From contig JADZBY010000435.1 of the NCBI GenBank assembly GCA_020851855.1, forward strand, positions 1-64,000: a DNA stretch of 64,000 nucleotides. Reading direction: 5' to 3'. This document shows positions 1-7,130 of the stretch, in pieces (the stretch's first letter is position 1; each line of letters starts with the position of its first letter). Position numbers and translations under genes: made by a program. The stretch is from Anaerolineae bacterium (lineage in GTDB: Bacteria; Chloroflexota; Anaerolineae; Aggregatilineales; UBA2796). Below the pieces are notes generated by a model that was not told where the DNA came from, did not search any database, and saw only the letters and a list, made by a program, of their open reading frames with translations.

Positions 1-766
1 AGTATTCTAGCACACTGTTCGTCAGCGTCAGTGCCGCTTCGCGAGTGGAGAGTCTCCTTAATCTGTTTTCACCTGCCTGCACAAGTGTGAATATGTTGCG
101 CAATCTGTGGGTCTGAGGCAAGTATTGATGGGAGATTAAGTACTTCCCTCCTTCGCAAGTCACAAGTATCTGATCGTCATGAATGACCTCACCACTCATA
201 TGGCGACTCAACTCCGCCGCAGTGCTCTTCCCCGCACCAGAGGGCCCTAAGAACATATAACCGTACCCGTGACGGGCAACGCCGGATGCATGAAAAGCCC
301 CACCTCCGTTTCCAGAGTGAAGAAGCACCGCGAGCAGTTTCACGGCATGTATTACCCAGGCAACAGGGTCAAAGGCGCGCCTAAGGGTATCTAGAGGAAC
401 AAGGCAGTAGTAGTCAAGTTGCTGATGACTAATGGACCTGAAAAGGAGTATGCTGCGATCTACCGGTTCCCCGAAACTGCACAGATCTCGCCAATTGCGT
501 AGAGCGTCATAGGAAGAGCACTTCAGGCTGTGGCGTGCGCGTCTCCACGCAACTCCCAACTCCTTCCACGACCCCGACCCCATTCCCGCGGAGACAGGTC
601 CAATCAGGCCAAGTGTGCAGACCGGATACCTGGCAGAGGATGCTTCTGCAGTAGCATACGCGCGCGCGACTTCGGACAGGATACTGCCCATTTCCTGGTC
701 GAACGCACGCAGGACGATGGCACACGAACCCACAGCCACGTGCGCCTCGCATACTGGACTTGACAT
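1..766 (-). CDS. HPr-kinase-like protein of a RiPP cluster (C-terminus outside window)
   Basis: About 255 residues are visible; the gene reads off the left edge. From the ATG at 766 a divergent N-terminal half is followed by a block typical of HPr kinase/phosphorylase: FHASGVARHG (about residues 158-167), then the P-loop GPSGAGKST (174-182), then a GEVIHDDQ stretch with the acidic pair expected after the P-loop. Family knowledge: HprK-type proteins phosphorylate Ser, and relatives inside RiPP clusters (lasso-peptide kinases, the ScmC protein of SynChlorMet cassettes) are thought to act on precursor peptides. It lies 38 bp after the candidate precursor and two radical SAM genes on the same strand, so a tailoring role on that peptide is the best inference. 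No clear ribosome site precedes the ATG, so the start is uncertain. The substrate is unknown. Confidence 0.72.
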   Translation of the reverse strand, partial: MSSPVCEAHVAVGSCAIVLRAFDQEMGSILSEVARAYATAEASSARYPVCTLGLIGPVSAGMGSGSWKELGVAWRRARHSLKCSSYDALRNWRDLCSFGEPVDRSILLFRSISHQQLDYYCLVPLDTLRRAFDPVAWVIHAVKLLAVLLHSGNGGGAFHASGVARHGYGYMFLGPSGAGKSTAAELSRHMSGEVIHDDQILVTCEGGKYLISHQYLPQTHRLRNIFTLVQAGENRLRRLSTREAALTLTNSVLEY

Positions 767-804
767 GTATTGAGTGCTCAAACTGCCAGCTATAGGTATG
801 TGGG

Positions 805-1026
805 CTAGTTTGCTCTCGTGCCCGTCGCGCACCCAGGATTTGCACCAAAACCTTCTGTGGCACAAGCTGTACCCTGCCCCTGATCATTTCCCATAGAGCA
901 CGTGCCTGCATACCAGCCTGAACCGCACGCACCGGGCGTGTTGCCTTGATTACAGCCGCCAATGGATACTGCAAGTGTGCGATCTAGAAGGCTAGAGCGA
1001 GGCTTGACGTACTTTCGTTTGGCCAT
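805..1026 (-). CDS. Candidate RiPP precursor peptide, Cys/Gly-rich core
   Basis: A 73-residue peptide starting at an ATG preceded by an AAAGGA ribosome site. The N-terminal third is basic and leader-like, with YVKP at residues 6-9. YxxP-type leaders are known to be bound by PqqD-like recognition domains in several RiPP classes. From residue 23 the composition switches abruptly to Gly, Ala, Thr, Asn and five Cys (25, 34, 43, 55, 66), spaced 9, 9, 12 and 11 apart, as expected of a core modified by radical SAM thioether or related chemistry. No GG cleavage site is obvious, although GG at 23-24 just before Cys25 could mark the leader/core border. It follows the second radical SAM gene and precedes the HprK-like gene. 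It could be a chance ORF, but position, ribosome site and the leader/core split argue for a real precursor. Confidence 0.66.
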   Translation of the reverse strand: MAKRKYVKPRSSLLDRTLAVSIGGCNQGNTPGACGSGWYAGTCSMGNDQGQGTACATEGFGANPGCATGTRAN

Positions 1027-1064
1027 TGCACGATCCTTTTCTGATGTGGTTATGCATGCACGCG

Positions 1065-2195
1065 CTACGATTTGATGGAAGGAGATGACGGGTGATTATG
1101 TACTCGCTTTCGCGACTCTGGAAACAGGCCGGCCTTGTCTGCAAGTTCGCAGAACCAGAAAGGTGCTGTCAACTCCTGGGAGCTTTGGTAATTCAGGGCC
1201 ACGCAGAAACCAAAGCACGTGTCTCGCAACACACAATCTCCGCATACCCGGTTCAACCTTCGTGGCAAGTCCTCGCGTAGGCGCAGCAGGGTTGGGTGGT
1301 GAACCCAGATTTCAGCAACGCTTTCATGCCCGATCTGCCCATACAGGAGTTCGGGCACCTGAACTCCTATACCACACATTGACACTTGACCGGTATGAAG
1401 GATTCCCAAGATGTTAAATATGCTACAGCTCGTGCACCCACTATTACTGGTTAGTTGCCCCAGGCGGTCGAATGCCGGCGGCCAGCTGTAGTATATTGGG
1501 ATGCTCACCTTGGGCTGCAATGCACCTGTTACCCAACGCCCAATCTCGATGAGCCGGGAGATGTCCGTTATTCGTGAGCCCATCTTGCTTCCGCGCCCAG
1601 TAGTCTGGATGATATTCAGCTTCAGTGATGAGCAGCCCACCGAAGAAGCCCACTCAGCAAGTGATCTGATTTCGTCAAGGTTGCCTTCGTGGATGCTCAT
1701 GATCACTTGTGGCGCGAAGCCTACATCTACGAGAAATTGTACTCCTCTTCTCGCTGATTCGAAGCTGCCTTGAACACCACGCATTGAATCATGTGTCAAG
1801 CTCGTTGCCCCATCCAAGCTAACGGACAAGGCTCGCACGTTGGTTTCTTCGCGCATGAAGCGCGCGAACGAGGCTGTTATGAGTGTCCCATTGGTTTCAA
1901 TGGTAATGCCGAGTTCACGCTCAGTGACATATAAGAGCATCTTTTCCAAGTCTGGATGCACTAATGGCTCACCGCCGGTGAACTTTACGTGCGTTAGTCC
2001 CAGTGGTTCGCCCTCGCGAATGGCCTGGACAAACAGGTCATATGGTAAAGAGCGTTCTCCAGAAGATCGCTTGGACTGGATGAATGCTGGAGTGATCCAA
2101 CAATGCCGACAGGCGAGATTGCATTCGCCCGTGACATACATGTAGTAGGTGCGTAAAGGGGGAACACCCTCAGGCAACCCTGACTCAGAAGGCAA
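1065..2195 (-). CDS. Radical SAM/SPASM peptide-modifying enzyme (second of pair)
   Basis: 376 residues. The radical SAM cluster motif CNLACRHC gives Cys25, 29 and 32, followed by a GGEP-type SAM-binding motif (FTGGEPLVHPD). The C-terminal third carries a SPASM-like Cys set (CTSC, SMCGIG, CGDC, DTCFGFC) expected to bind auxiliary Fe-S clusters. SPASM radical SAM enzymes typically crosslink or otherwise modify ribosomal peptides; the exact chemistry cannot be read here. The start overlaps the stop of the upstream radical SAM gene by about 11 bp, so the two are probably translationally coupled. The candidate precursor begins 38 bp after the stop. Two SPASM enzymes beside PqqD-like and HprK-like proteins resemble the ScmE/ScmF pair of SynChlorMet cassettes; that resemblance is from memory of gene content, not an alignment. 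Confidence 0.88.
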   Translation of the reverse strand: MPSESGLPEGVPPLRTYYMYVTGECNLACRHCWITPAFIQSKRSSGERSLPYDLFVQAIREGEPLGLTHVKFTGGEPLVHPDLEKMLLYVTERELGITIETNGTLITASFARFMREETNVRALSVSLDGATSLTHDSMRGVQGSFESARRGVQFLVDVGFAPQVIMSIHEGNLDEIRSLAEWASSVGCSSLKLNIIQTTGRGSKMGSRITDISRLIEIGRWVTGALQPKVSIPIYYSWPPAFDRLGQLTSNSGCTSCSIFNILGILHTGQVSMCGIGVQVPELLYGQIGHESVAEIWVHHPTLLRLREDLPRRLNRVCGDCVLRDTCFGFCVALNYQSSQELTAPFWFCELADKAGLFPESRKRVHNHPSSPSIKS

Positions 2196-3291
2196 ATTCT
2201 GGATCCTCCCCTACGTAGGCACGGTAACAATCTCGCGGATTAGCGAGATTCACGTTTCCGGTTATGGCATAGGCAACACCAGGGCATCCCCCCGTGCAGT
2301 ACGACTGGTACCGGCAGGCAACGCAGCGTGGGTCAGTATTTAGCGGGATAGTACGTCTTTTTCGCAACGCTACCAAATCTGGAGCTCCAAGCCAGACATC
2401 GCGGAATGGCCTTTGTCCGATTCGTCCAAGATGGAGGTGCGGCAGTTGGTGACACGGTACGTAGGTTCCATCGTGAAGCACGGCCAAACGCTGCCACATG
2501 ATTCCGCAACCTGTCAGGCATCCATCTGCAGGGCCGTCCGTGTACTCGCCAGCAGCATGCGCGCTCTTAACGCGCTCAATCATCTCAGCTATGATTAGCG
2601 GTCCTGACAGCGCGCCACGCGCAACGCCGGGATGATTCTTGTCAAACTCCTGCATGACTCGGAATGCCAGGCGGCGCTCCTCACGGGTCATCTCCAAGTT
2701 CACGTGATTGCAGTGGCCGGCACCCATCGGGTACGCTTCGTTAACACCGAATTGCACTAAACCGAGGTCACCATGGAGCAGGTTGAGTGTTGCCTCCAAG
2801 TCGTCCACGTTCAACTTGCTGACCGTCACACGTACTGTCCAAGGCAGCGATAGCTTCTTCAGGGCATCAATACCGCGCATCGTCCGCTCGAAAGCACCCT
2901 TGCCACGAAGCGCATCATGCGTCTCTGGCCGCGAACCGTCAACGGAGACCTGAATGCTATCCAGTCGTTTCCGGTATGTGGCCAATCTAGATGCCACATT
3001 TTCAGTGATCAAGGTAGCGTTGGTCAGAATCTGAAATCGCATCTTATTCGCGACAACGCCATCAAGAAGTGCCCAGATATCGCGGCGCGTGAAGATCTCA
3101 CCTCCCGTCAGAATGACGCGCATTATTCCCGCATCGCGCAATTCTTCGAAGAAACTGAGCCAGGCATCCGTGGGAAGATCTGCCCGTCCGGTCATCTCAT
3201 CTGCATAGTAGCAGTGCTGGCAACGGAGATTGCATTGTCCGGTGAGTGCAATATCCACAGATTCTGGCATGGGAAGGAGTGATCGTGACAT
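2185..3291 (-). CDS. Radical SAM/SPASM peptide-modifying enzyme (first of pair)
   Basis: 368 residues from the ATG at 3291, chosen because AGGA lies just upstream; an in-frame ATG at 3357 would overlap the preceding gene by over 40 bp. Cluster motif CNLRCQHC gives Cys20, 24 and 27, and LTGGEIF is the SAM-binding GGE motif. The C-terminal SPASM region has Cys in CLTGCG, VPCH, CVACRYQSYC and GGCPG, plus a late Cys near the end, the usual ligand set for two auxiliary clusters. It lies 22 bp after the tandem PqqD gene, whose product would deliver the leader peptide. The sequence differs clearly from the second radical SAM enzyme, so this is a pair with different tasks rather than a recent duplication. 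Confidence 0.9.
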   Translation of the reverse strand: MSRSLLPMPESVDIALTGQCNLRCQHCYYADEMTGRADLPTDAWLSFFEELRDAGIMRVILTGGEIFTRRDIWALLDGVVANKMRFQILTNATLITENVASRLATYRKRLDSIQVSVDGSRPETHDALRGKGAFERTMRGIDALKKLSLPWTVRVTVSKLNVDDLEATLNLLHGDLGLVQFGVNEAYPMGAGHCNHVNLEMTREERRLAFRVMQEFDKNHPGVARGALSGPLIIAEMIERVKSAHAAGEYTDGPADGCLTGCGIMWQRLAVLHDGTYVPCHQLPHLHLGRIGQRPFRDVWLGAPDLVALRKRRTIPLNTDPRCVACRYQSYCTGGCPGVAYAITGNVNLANPRDCYRAYVGEDPEFAF

Positions 3292-3313
3292 GAGAATGTT
3301 TCCTGGGGTATGG

Positions 3314-3928
3314 TCACAGGGAGGTCGCTTCCACAATACCAATGAACCCACTATCAACCATCAGATCCAGAAACTCTTCAGTATCTGCGCGCATTTCAGC
3401 TTCAGACGCACCTTCGAATTCCTCAATCATTGCTGCAATGATACAGTCAGCAGTTTGGCTGTTGCTGCACAGCTTCCAGATAAAGAGGCCTGTGGAGTTC
3501 AGAAGTTGGACGCGGTCCGTGTCGGGATTGTATAGCAAGGCACCGTCTTCGTCCTCTTCACGGAGATTCACATCTGGGTTCTGTACGTAGCGCGAATTCA
3601 TTGTATCTACCCCCGCAAGAGAGCCTTTGAGGATCTGCAGAAATCCCTGTTTCAGCAGTTCGGTGCACCAGCCATGGAATACGTGATCTAGCTCTCCGAT
3701 CGAAGTCTCATGGTCCGCCCCATAACTCAACAACACCTCCGAGTAAAGGGTTGGCTCGCGCAGAGCCCGAACCAACCACGCTCCAGTTTCGTCGAGTTGT
3801 ACAGCACTCCGTGTACGCAGGTTCAGGAGGATAGCCCCATCGTCAAAGTACTCGACTGCCACATGTGGGCACAATCCTAGTACCGCTCTGTACTCATCCA
3901 TACTTGACACCGTGAGACACTCGCCCAA
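3314..3928 (-). CDS. Tandem PqqD-like (RiPP recognition element) protein
   Basis: 204 residues made of two PqqD-like units. Unit one spans about residues 20-98 (beta hairpin around DDGAILLNLRT, then AVQLDETGAWLVRAL). Unit two spans about 110-200 (DGALLYNPDTDRVQLLNSTG, then helices ending in DLMVDSGFIGIV). PqqD folds bind the leader of a RiPP precursor and present it to a radical SAM partner. Single-domain PqqD proteins are about 90 residues, so this is roughly a double-length fusion. Two radical SAM enzymes follow, so each unit may serve one enzyme; that pairing is inference. The gene is first in the minus-strand RiPP set and lies 85 bp after an XRE regulator gene on the same strand. Confidence 0.8.
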   Translation of the reverse strand: MGECLTVSSMDEYRAVLGLCPHVAVEYFDDGAILLNLRTRSAVQLDETGAWLVRALREPTLYSEVLLSYGADHETSIGELDHVFHGWCTELLKQGFLQILKGSLAGVDTMNSRYVQNPDVNLREEDEDGALLYNPDTDRVQLLNSTGLFIWKLCSNSQTADCIIAAMIEEFEGASEAEMRADTEEFLDLMVDSGFIGIVEATSL

Positions 3929-4013
3929 TGCTCCAAAGAGACCACGGAACGTCGTTCTTGCCTAGTGACAAAAGTCCTTTACATATCGGCGAATCGTCAC
4001 GCCAGCCCGGTCC

Positions 4014-4655
4014 TTACCCCCGCCACTCCTCATCCACCATTGTCGGATCGTACTTCAGCGCCAGCTTATGTCGAGCCAGCGCCTTGATGCGCTCCCGAGT
4101 CGCCTGTGGCAGGTCACCCCAGCGATACAACCCCAGACGGATGTTCTTCTGGACGCTCTCCAGCTGGACTGGTTTCGTGATCTGAAGCTGTGCAATGAGC
4201 TCGTTGGCCATTTCTCGTAGCGCCTCTGGAAATGCCAGATCAAGCCCCGCCAACGGATTTCCCGGTGCTTCCCGCATTCCATGGATAGATACTTTACGAA
4301 GAATTCCCTCACTCAGGGCCTCAAGGACGCCCATCACTGCATCCTGCTTTTCTGGCGACAGCTCATCAAAGGCATCGGCAAGGAATTCGGCACGCGCGGA
4401 GTTCACGTTGGCTTTCGGGGGAATGTAGCCCGCCAGCCGGAACAGGTAGAGGGCATTGACCTCGAGGGCGTCGGCCACACGGCGTAGTGTGCTGGGATCA
4501 GGGTCCCTGGCTCGCTTGTCTATTCCGTGCTTGAGTAGATTGCGAATCACGGACTCCGACGTACTTGCCGCAGTAGCAAGGGTGCTGTTGTTGTACCCAC
4601 GTACTTCCATCAGGTCGGCAATGAAGCGACCAAGAGTGTCTGCTGAAGAAGCCAT
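4014..4655 (-). CDS. XRE-family transcriptional regulator
   Basis: 213 residues. The N-terminal 65 residues form a Cro/CI-type helix-turn-helix (STLATAASTSESVIRNLLKH region, followed by LRRVADALEVNALYLFRLAG). The remaining about 145 residues are helical and charged and match no enzyme I recognise. It is read divergently from the mobile-element backbone across a 220-bp region holding two promoters and a dyad at 4767-4789, the usual arrangement for a repressor that controls both sides. It also points into the RiPP operon 85 bp downstream, so it could regulate that instead or as well. The DNA-binding domain is well supported; the target is inferred. Confidence 0.85.
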   Translation of the reverse strand: MASSADTLGRFIADLMEVRGYNNSTLATAASTSESVIRNLLKHGIDKRARDPDPSTLRRVADALEVNALYLFRLAGYIPPKANVNSARAEFLADAFDELSPEKQDAVMGVLEALSEGILRKVSIHGMREAPGNPLAGLDLAFPEALREMANELIAQLQITKPVQLESVQKNIRLGLYRWGDLPQATRERIKALARHKLALKYDPTMVDEEWRG

Positions 4656-4702
4656 GATCTGCGTATCTCTCGGATAACATGCCCGCCCAGAAACCCACTC
4701 TG

Positions 4703-4708
4703 ATTATA
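4703..4708 (-). promoter_or_regulatory. Candidate -10 box for the XRE regulator gene
   Basis: A perfect TATAAT on the minus strand, 48 bp upstream of the regulator ATG. No convincing -35 hexamer was found at 16-18 bp. It is back to back with the plus-strand promoter at 4728-4757, so transcription of the two sides may interfere. Confidence 0.4.
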
Positions 4709-4727
4709 CAGCGCGAGCACGATCCGC

Positions 4728-4757
4728 TTGACCCCGAACCCGATCTTCCTGTATAAT
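4728..4757 (+). promoter_or_regulatory. Strong sigma-70-type promoter of the element backbone
   Basis: TTGACC (4728-4733), an 18-bp spacer, then a consensus TATAAT (4752-4757). It points toward the small gene at 4877 and the partition genes. The operator-like dyad at 4767-4789 begins 10 bp after the -10 box, where a bound repressor would block the transcription start. Confidence 0.72.
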
Positions 4758-4766
4758 ATCTCAGTG

Positions 4767-4789
4767 CGCGCAACTCGCGCACTTGCGCG
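4767..4789. promoter_or_regulatory. Operator-like inverted repeat
   Basis: Perfect 7-bp arms CGCGCAA and TTGCGCG separated by 9 bp (CTCGCGCAC), overlapping the expected transcription start of the backbone promoter. Size and place fit a dimeric XRE repressor such as the divergently encoded one. The binding partner is inferred. Confidence 0.55.
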
Positions 4790-4876
4790 AATGACATCGA
4801 GATGCTCCACGGCGTCTCATTTCTTGGTCCCTCAGTCGCGCAGAAAAGCGTAATCCGAGCAAACGAGCGAGCGGCT

Positions 4877-5089
4877 ATGCCTAAACCCGAATCACCTCCC
4901 AAACGCGCGATTCTCCTTCAAACCGGCAGCGATCCCGAGCTGTGGGAGTACGACAGCCTGCAGGACGCAATTGCGGCGAACGTAGGCCTCCTGGGCCAAC
5001 TGATGCTCCCACCTGAAAAGCGCCGTCAGCTGCACAAGCCGCAACTCGAAGACAAACCCGACTCGCCGCCCGGAGAAGTTGCCGCGTGA
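4877..5089 (+). CDS. Small hypothetical protein, first gene of the element backbone
   Basis: 70 residues from an ATG at 4877; a longer form from 4802 would begin inside the promoter and operator region and is unlikely. The product is hydrophilic and Pro/Lys-rich at both ends, with a central WEYDSLQDAIAANVGLLGQL segment likely to be helical. No family is recognised. It is the first ORF behind the strong promoter and is followed, after 57 bp, by a small ribbon-helix-helix-like protein and a ParM-like gene. It may belong to the element's copy control or partition set, but nothing in the sequence proves this. Confidence 0.5.
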   Translation: MPKPESPPKRAILLQTGSDPELWEYDSLQDAIAANVGLLGQLMLPPEKRRQLHKPQLEDKPDSPPGEVAA

Positions 5090-5146
5090 GCTTCTCTCTT
5101 TTTTTCGCCCGCTTGCCCGTAGCCAGCCCGTATCGCGGGAGGTCTC

Positions 5147-5347
5147 ATGATTAAGCGTATTGAGTTCACCCTGAACCTGGCCGACCCACGCGACGAGGCT
5201 ATTTACCGCGCCCTCGTGCCGTCGCTGCGTTACCGTCGCGCCGGGGCGCTCATCCGGCAGGCGCTGGGCGTATTCCTCAGCAGCAACGCGCGGCCACCGG
5301 TCCAGCCGCATAGCCCGCAGGAGCGCAAGCTTCATGAGCAGTCCTAA
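5147..5347 (+). CDS. Small DNA-binding-like protein upstream of parM-like gene
   Basis: 66 residues with a good ribosome site (GGGAGG, 5 bp before the ATG). The pattern RIEFTLNL, then a helix, then RRAGALIRQALGVFL, resembles a ribbon-helix-helix fold: a beta strand followed by two helices, the second amphipathic. Such proteins act as partition adaptors or operon repressors beside actin-type segregation genes. It overlaps the start of the ParM-like gene by 14 bp, so the two are co-translated. The fold is suggested by pattern only. Confidence 0.55.
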   Translation: MIKRIEFTLNLADPRDEAIYRALVPSLRYRRAGALIRQALGVFLSSNARPPVQPHSPQERKLHEQS

Positions 5348-6365
5348 GCGTAACGGCGCGCTGACCATCGGCCTGGACATCGGCTACGGCGTGGTCAAGG
5401 CCGTGACCTCGGACCAGGTCGTGATGTTCCCGTCTGTCATGGGCCACGCCCGCGAGGTGAAGTTCCAGCAAGAGGACATGTCACGGCGCTACCCCGGCGA
5501 CCAGATCCGCGACGACGAGGGCGACTGGTTCGTGGGCGATCTGGCGCTGGCGCAACTGCCCACCGGCGAGCTGCTACGGCTGCGCGGACGCACCGCAAAC
5601 GAGTCGACGATGGGCAATGCCTTCCGGCTGCGGTTGGCCAAAGTGGCTATCGGCAAGCTTCTGCAGGATGCGCACAACCGCGATCTAGCCCACATCCGCA
5701 TCGCCACCGGCTTGCCCGTCGATCATATGCGCGACGCCGATGAGCTGAAAGAGACCTTGTGCGGCCAGCACCTCATCCAGACCGACACTGCCGAGGTGGT
5801 CGCCAACGTGACGGACGTGATGGTCATGCCGCAGCCCTACGGCACCATCTTTTCCGCCACGCTGACCGAGTCGGGCGAGATCAACCGCAGGCACAACTTC
5901 CGGCTCACCGGCGTGTGCGACGTCGGCACGTACACGGTTGATCTGGCGCTCGACGACGAGGGGCAGTTCCTGGACTCGGAGAGTGGCAGCGTCGAGAGTG
6001 GCGTGTACACGGCCCAGGAGCGCATCGCGTCGGCTCTGGAGCGCGATTACCGCGAGAAGATGCCTTTCCGCATCGTGGAAGAAGTACTACGTACCGGGCT
6101 ATTCCACGCCAACGGTCAGGCAGTAGATTACCGCGCCATCGTCGAGCAGGCCCTCGCGCCGCTGCGCAGCGCGACGCTCAACCTCATGTCTGAGAAGTGG
6201 CAGCGCGGCACGATCATCGAAGTGATCTACCTGTCCGGTGGCGGCGCTGACCTCGTGGCAGATGTGGTGTGTGAAGCGTATCCGCAGGCGCAGATCATCC
6301 CCGAGGCGCAACTTGCCAATGCGCGCGGCTACCTGAACTATGCATACTTCATGGCGCGTCCGTGA
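5334..6365 (+). CDS. ParM/Alp-like actin-family plasmid segregation ATPase
   Basis: 343 residues. Actin-fold signatures appear in order: phosphate-1 loop GLDIGYGVVKA near the N-terminus, phosphate-2 loop GVCDVGTYTVDLAL around residue 195, and the adenosine motif YLSGGGADLV near residue 300. Bacterial actins of this size polymerise to push plasmid copies apart, using a small DNA-binding adaptor. Candidate adaptors are encoded on both sides (5147 upstream, 6362 downstream with a GTGA overlap). The gene implies that the element spends time as an extrachromosomal replicon or is stabilised when excised. The ParM-like assignment rests on motifs and neighbours; other Alp subfamilies are possible. 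Confidence 0.8.
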   Translation: MSSPKRNGALTIGLDIGYGVVKAVTSDQVVMFPSVMGHAREVKFQQEDMSRRYPGDQIRDDEGDWFVGDLALAQLPTGELLRLRGRTANESTMGNAFRLRLAKVAIGKLLQDAHNRDLAHIRIATGLPVDHMRDADELKETLCGQHLIQTDTAEVVANVTDVMVMPQPYGTIFSATLTESGEINRRHNFRLTGVCDVGTYTVDLALDDEGQFLDSESGSVESGVYTAQERIASALERDYREKMPFRIVEEVLRTGLFHANGQAVDYRAIVEQALAPLRSATLNLMSEKWQRGTIIEVIYLSGGGADLVADVVCEAYPQAQIIPEAQLANARGYLNYAYFMARP

Positions 6366-6796
6366 ACGCGGCGCGGCGGTTTGACAAGTTTGACACGCCG
6401 GTTTTATCGGTCAAACCAGGGTGGCGACGCGAGGCGGCGATGAAGCAGCGGAAACACCGGATGATCGCCTTCAAGGCCTATACCGACACCGACGCCGACT
6501 TGCTGGCGTGGTGGCAAAGCATCCCGGTTGGGGCGCGCAGCGGCGCGATACGCGAGTTGCTGCGCCTGGCGCTTGGCTACCAGCTGGAAACGACTGTTTC
6601 CGACGCGGATATGGCCGCACTGCGGGCCGATGTCGCCTGGATTCGCGGAGTACTGGTCGAATTGCCCCGCCAGGTGAGCGCGATGGCACAGCCCGCGCCT
6701 GCACCACAGGTGAATGGGAATGAAACCGCCGTACAGGAGATGGACGACCGCAGCGCTAAGCTACGTGAGCAGCGTCTGCGAAAGCCCAAATGGTGA
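6362..6796 (+). CDS. ParR-like adaptor downstream of parM-like gene
   Basis: 144 residues from a GTG that overlaps the ParM-like stop (GTGA). A second plausible start is the ATG at 6440, with GAGG upstream, giving 118 residues beginning MKQRKHRMIAFKAY. The segment from there, with a strand, DTDADLLAWWQSIP and then a helix RSGAIRELLRLAL, looks like a ribbon-helix-helix DNA-binding domain. A helical region and an acidic, Gln-rich tail follow. ParR adaptors are typically 110-150 residues and are encoded directly after parM, as here. No centromere-like repeat array was recognised beside it. Confidence 0.6.
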   Translation: MNAARRFDKFDTPVLSVKPGWRREAAMKQRKHRMIAFKAYTDTDADLLAWWQSIPVGARSGAIRELLRLALGYQLETTVSDADMAALRADVAWIRGVLVELPRQVSAMAQPAPAPQVNGNETAVQEMDDRSAKLREQRLRKPKW

Positions 6797-6838
6797 GATG
6801 TATGCTCAAAGGCTGGCTTTCTCTGCGACATGCTCCCT

Positions 6839-7066
6839 GGCAAAGCGCCAAGCACTTTGCCGGACGATGCGTCGAGGCGCATCGTCCCTCTCTGACCCCC
6901 TGCCAGTGTCGTGGTGGCACAAGCTGGTCGCAGGGGGTCAGAAGCCAGCTAAATCTTAGCTGGTTCCTCAAACGCCGGAAGGGCTGGTGCAGCACGCACG
7001 GCGTGCCGCACCTGTGCGACGGTGTAACCACCTGTCGCACGTGTGGGCAGGACCGGTCCCGCCCAC
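6839..7066. repeat. Seven consecutive hairpin-forming inverted repeats (candidate oriT or structured RNA)
   Basis: The 334 bp between the ParR-like and HU-like genes is filled with perfect dyads: 6839-6845/6855-6861 (7 bp), 6862-6871/6878-6887 (10 bp), 6892-6903/6930-6941 (12 bp, CTGACCCCCTGC), 6945-6952/6956-6963 (8 bp, 3-nt loop), 6992-6997/7001-7006 (6 bp, 3-nt loop), 7014-7020/7034-7040 (7 bp plus inner GGTG/CACC), and 7043-7048/7061-7066 (6 bp around the palindrome GGACCGGTCC at 7050-7059). Relaxosome-like proteins and the relaxase follow directly, the usual setting of an origin of transfer. A folded non-coding RNA or a single-strand replication origin are alternatives. An ORF crossing it (6790-7134) overlaps its neighbours at both ends, but its composition looks non-coding. 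Confidence 0.6.
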
Positions 7067-7130
7067 GCAACACACTAACGGCGATTCTGCTCCGCAAGTC
7101 GCACCAGTCGGACGCAAGAGGATTCCACCC

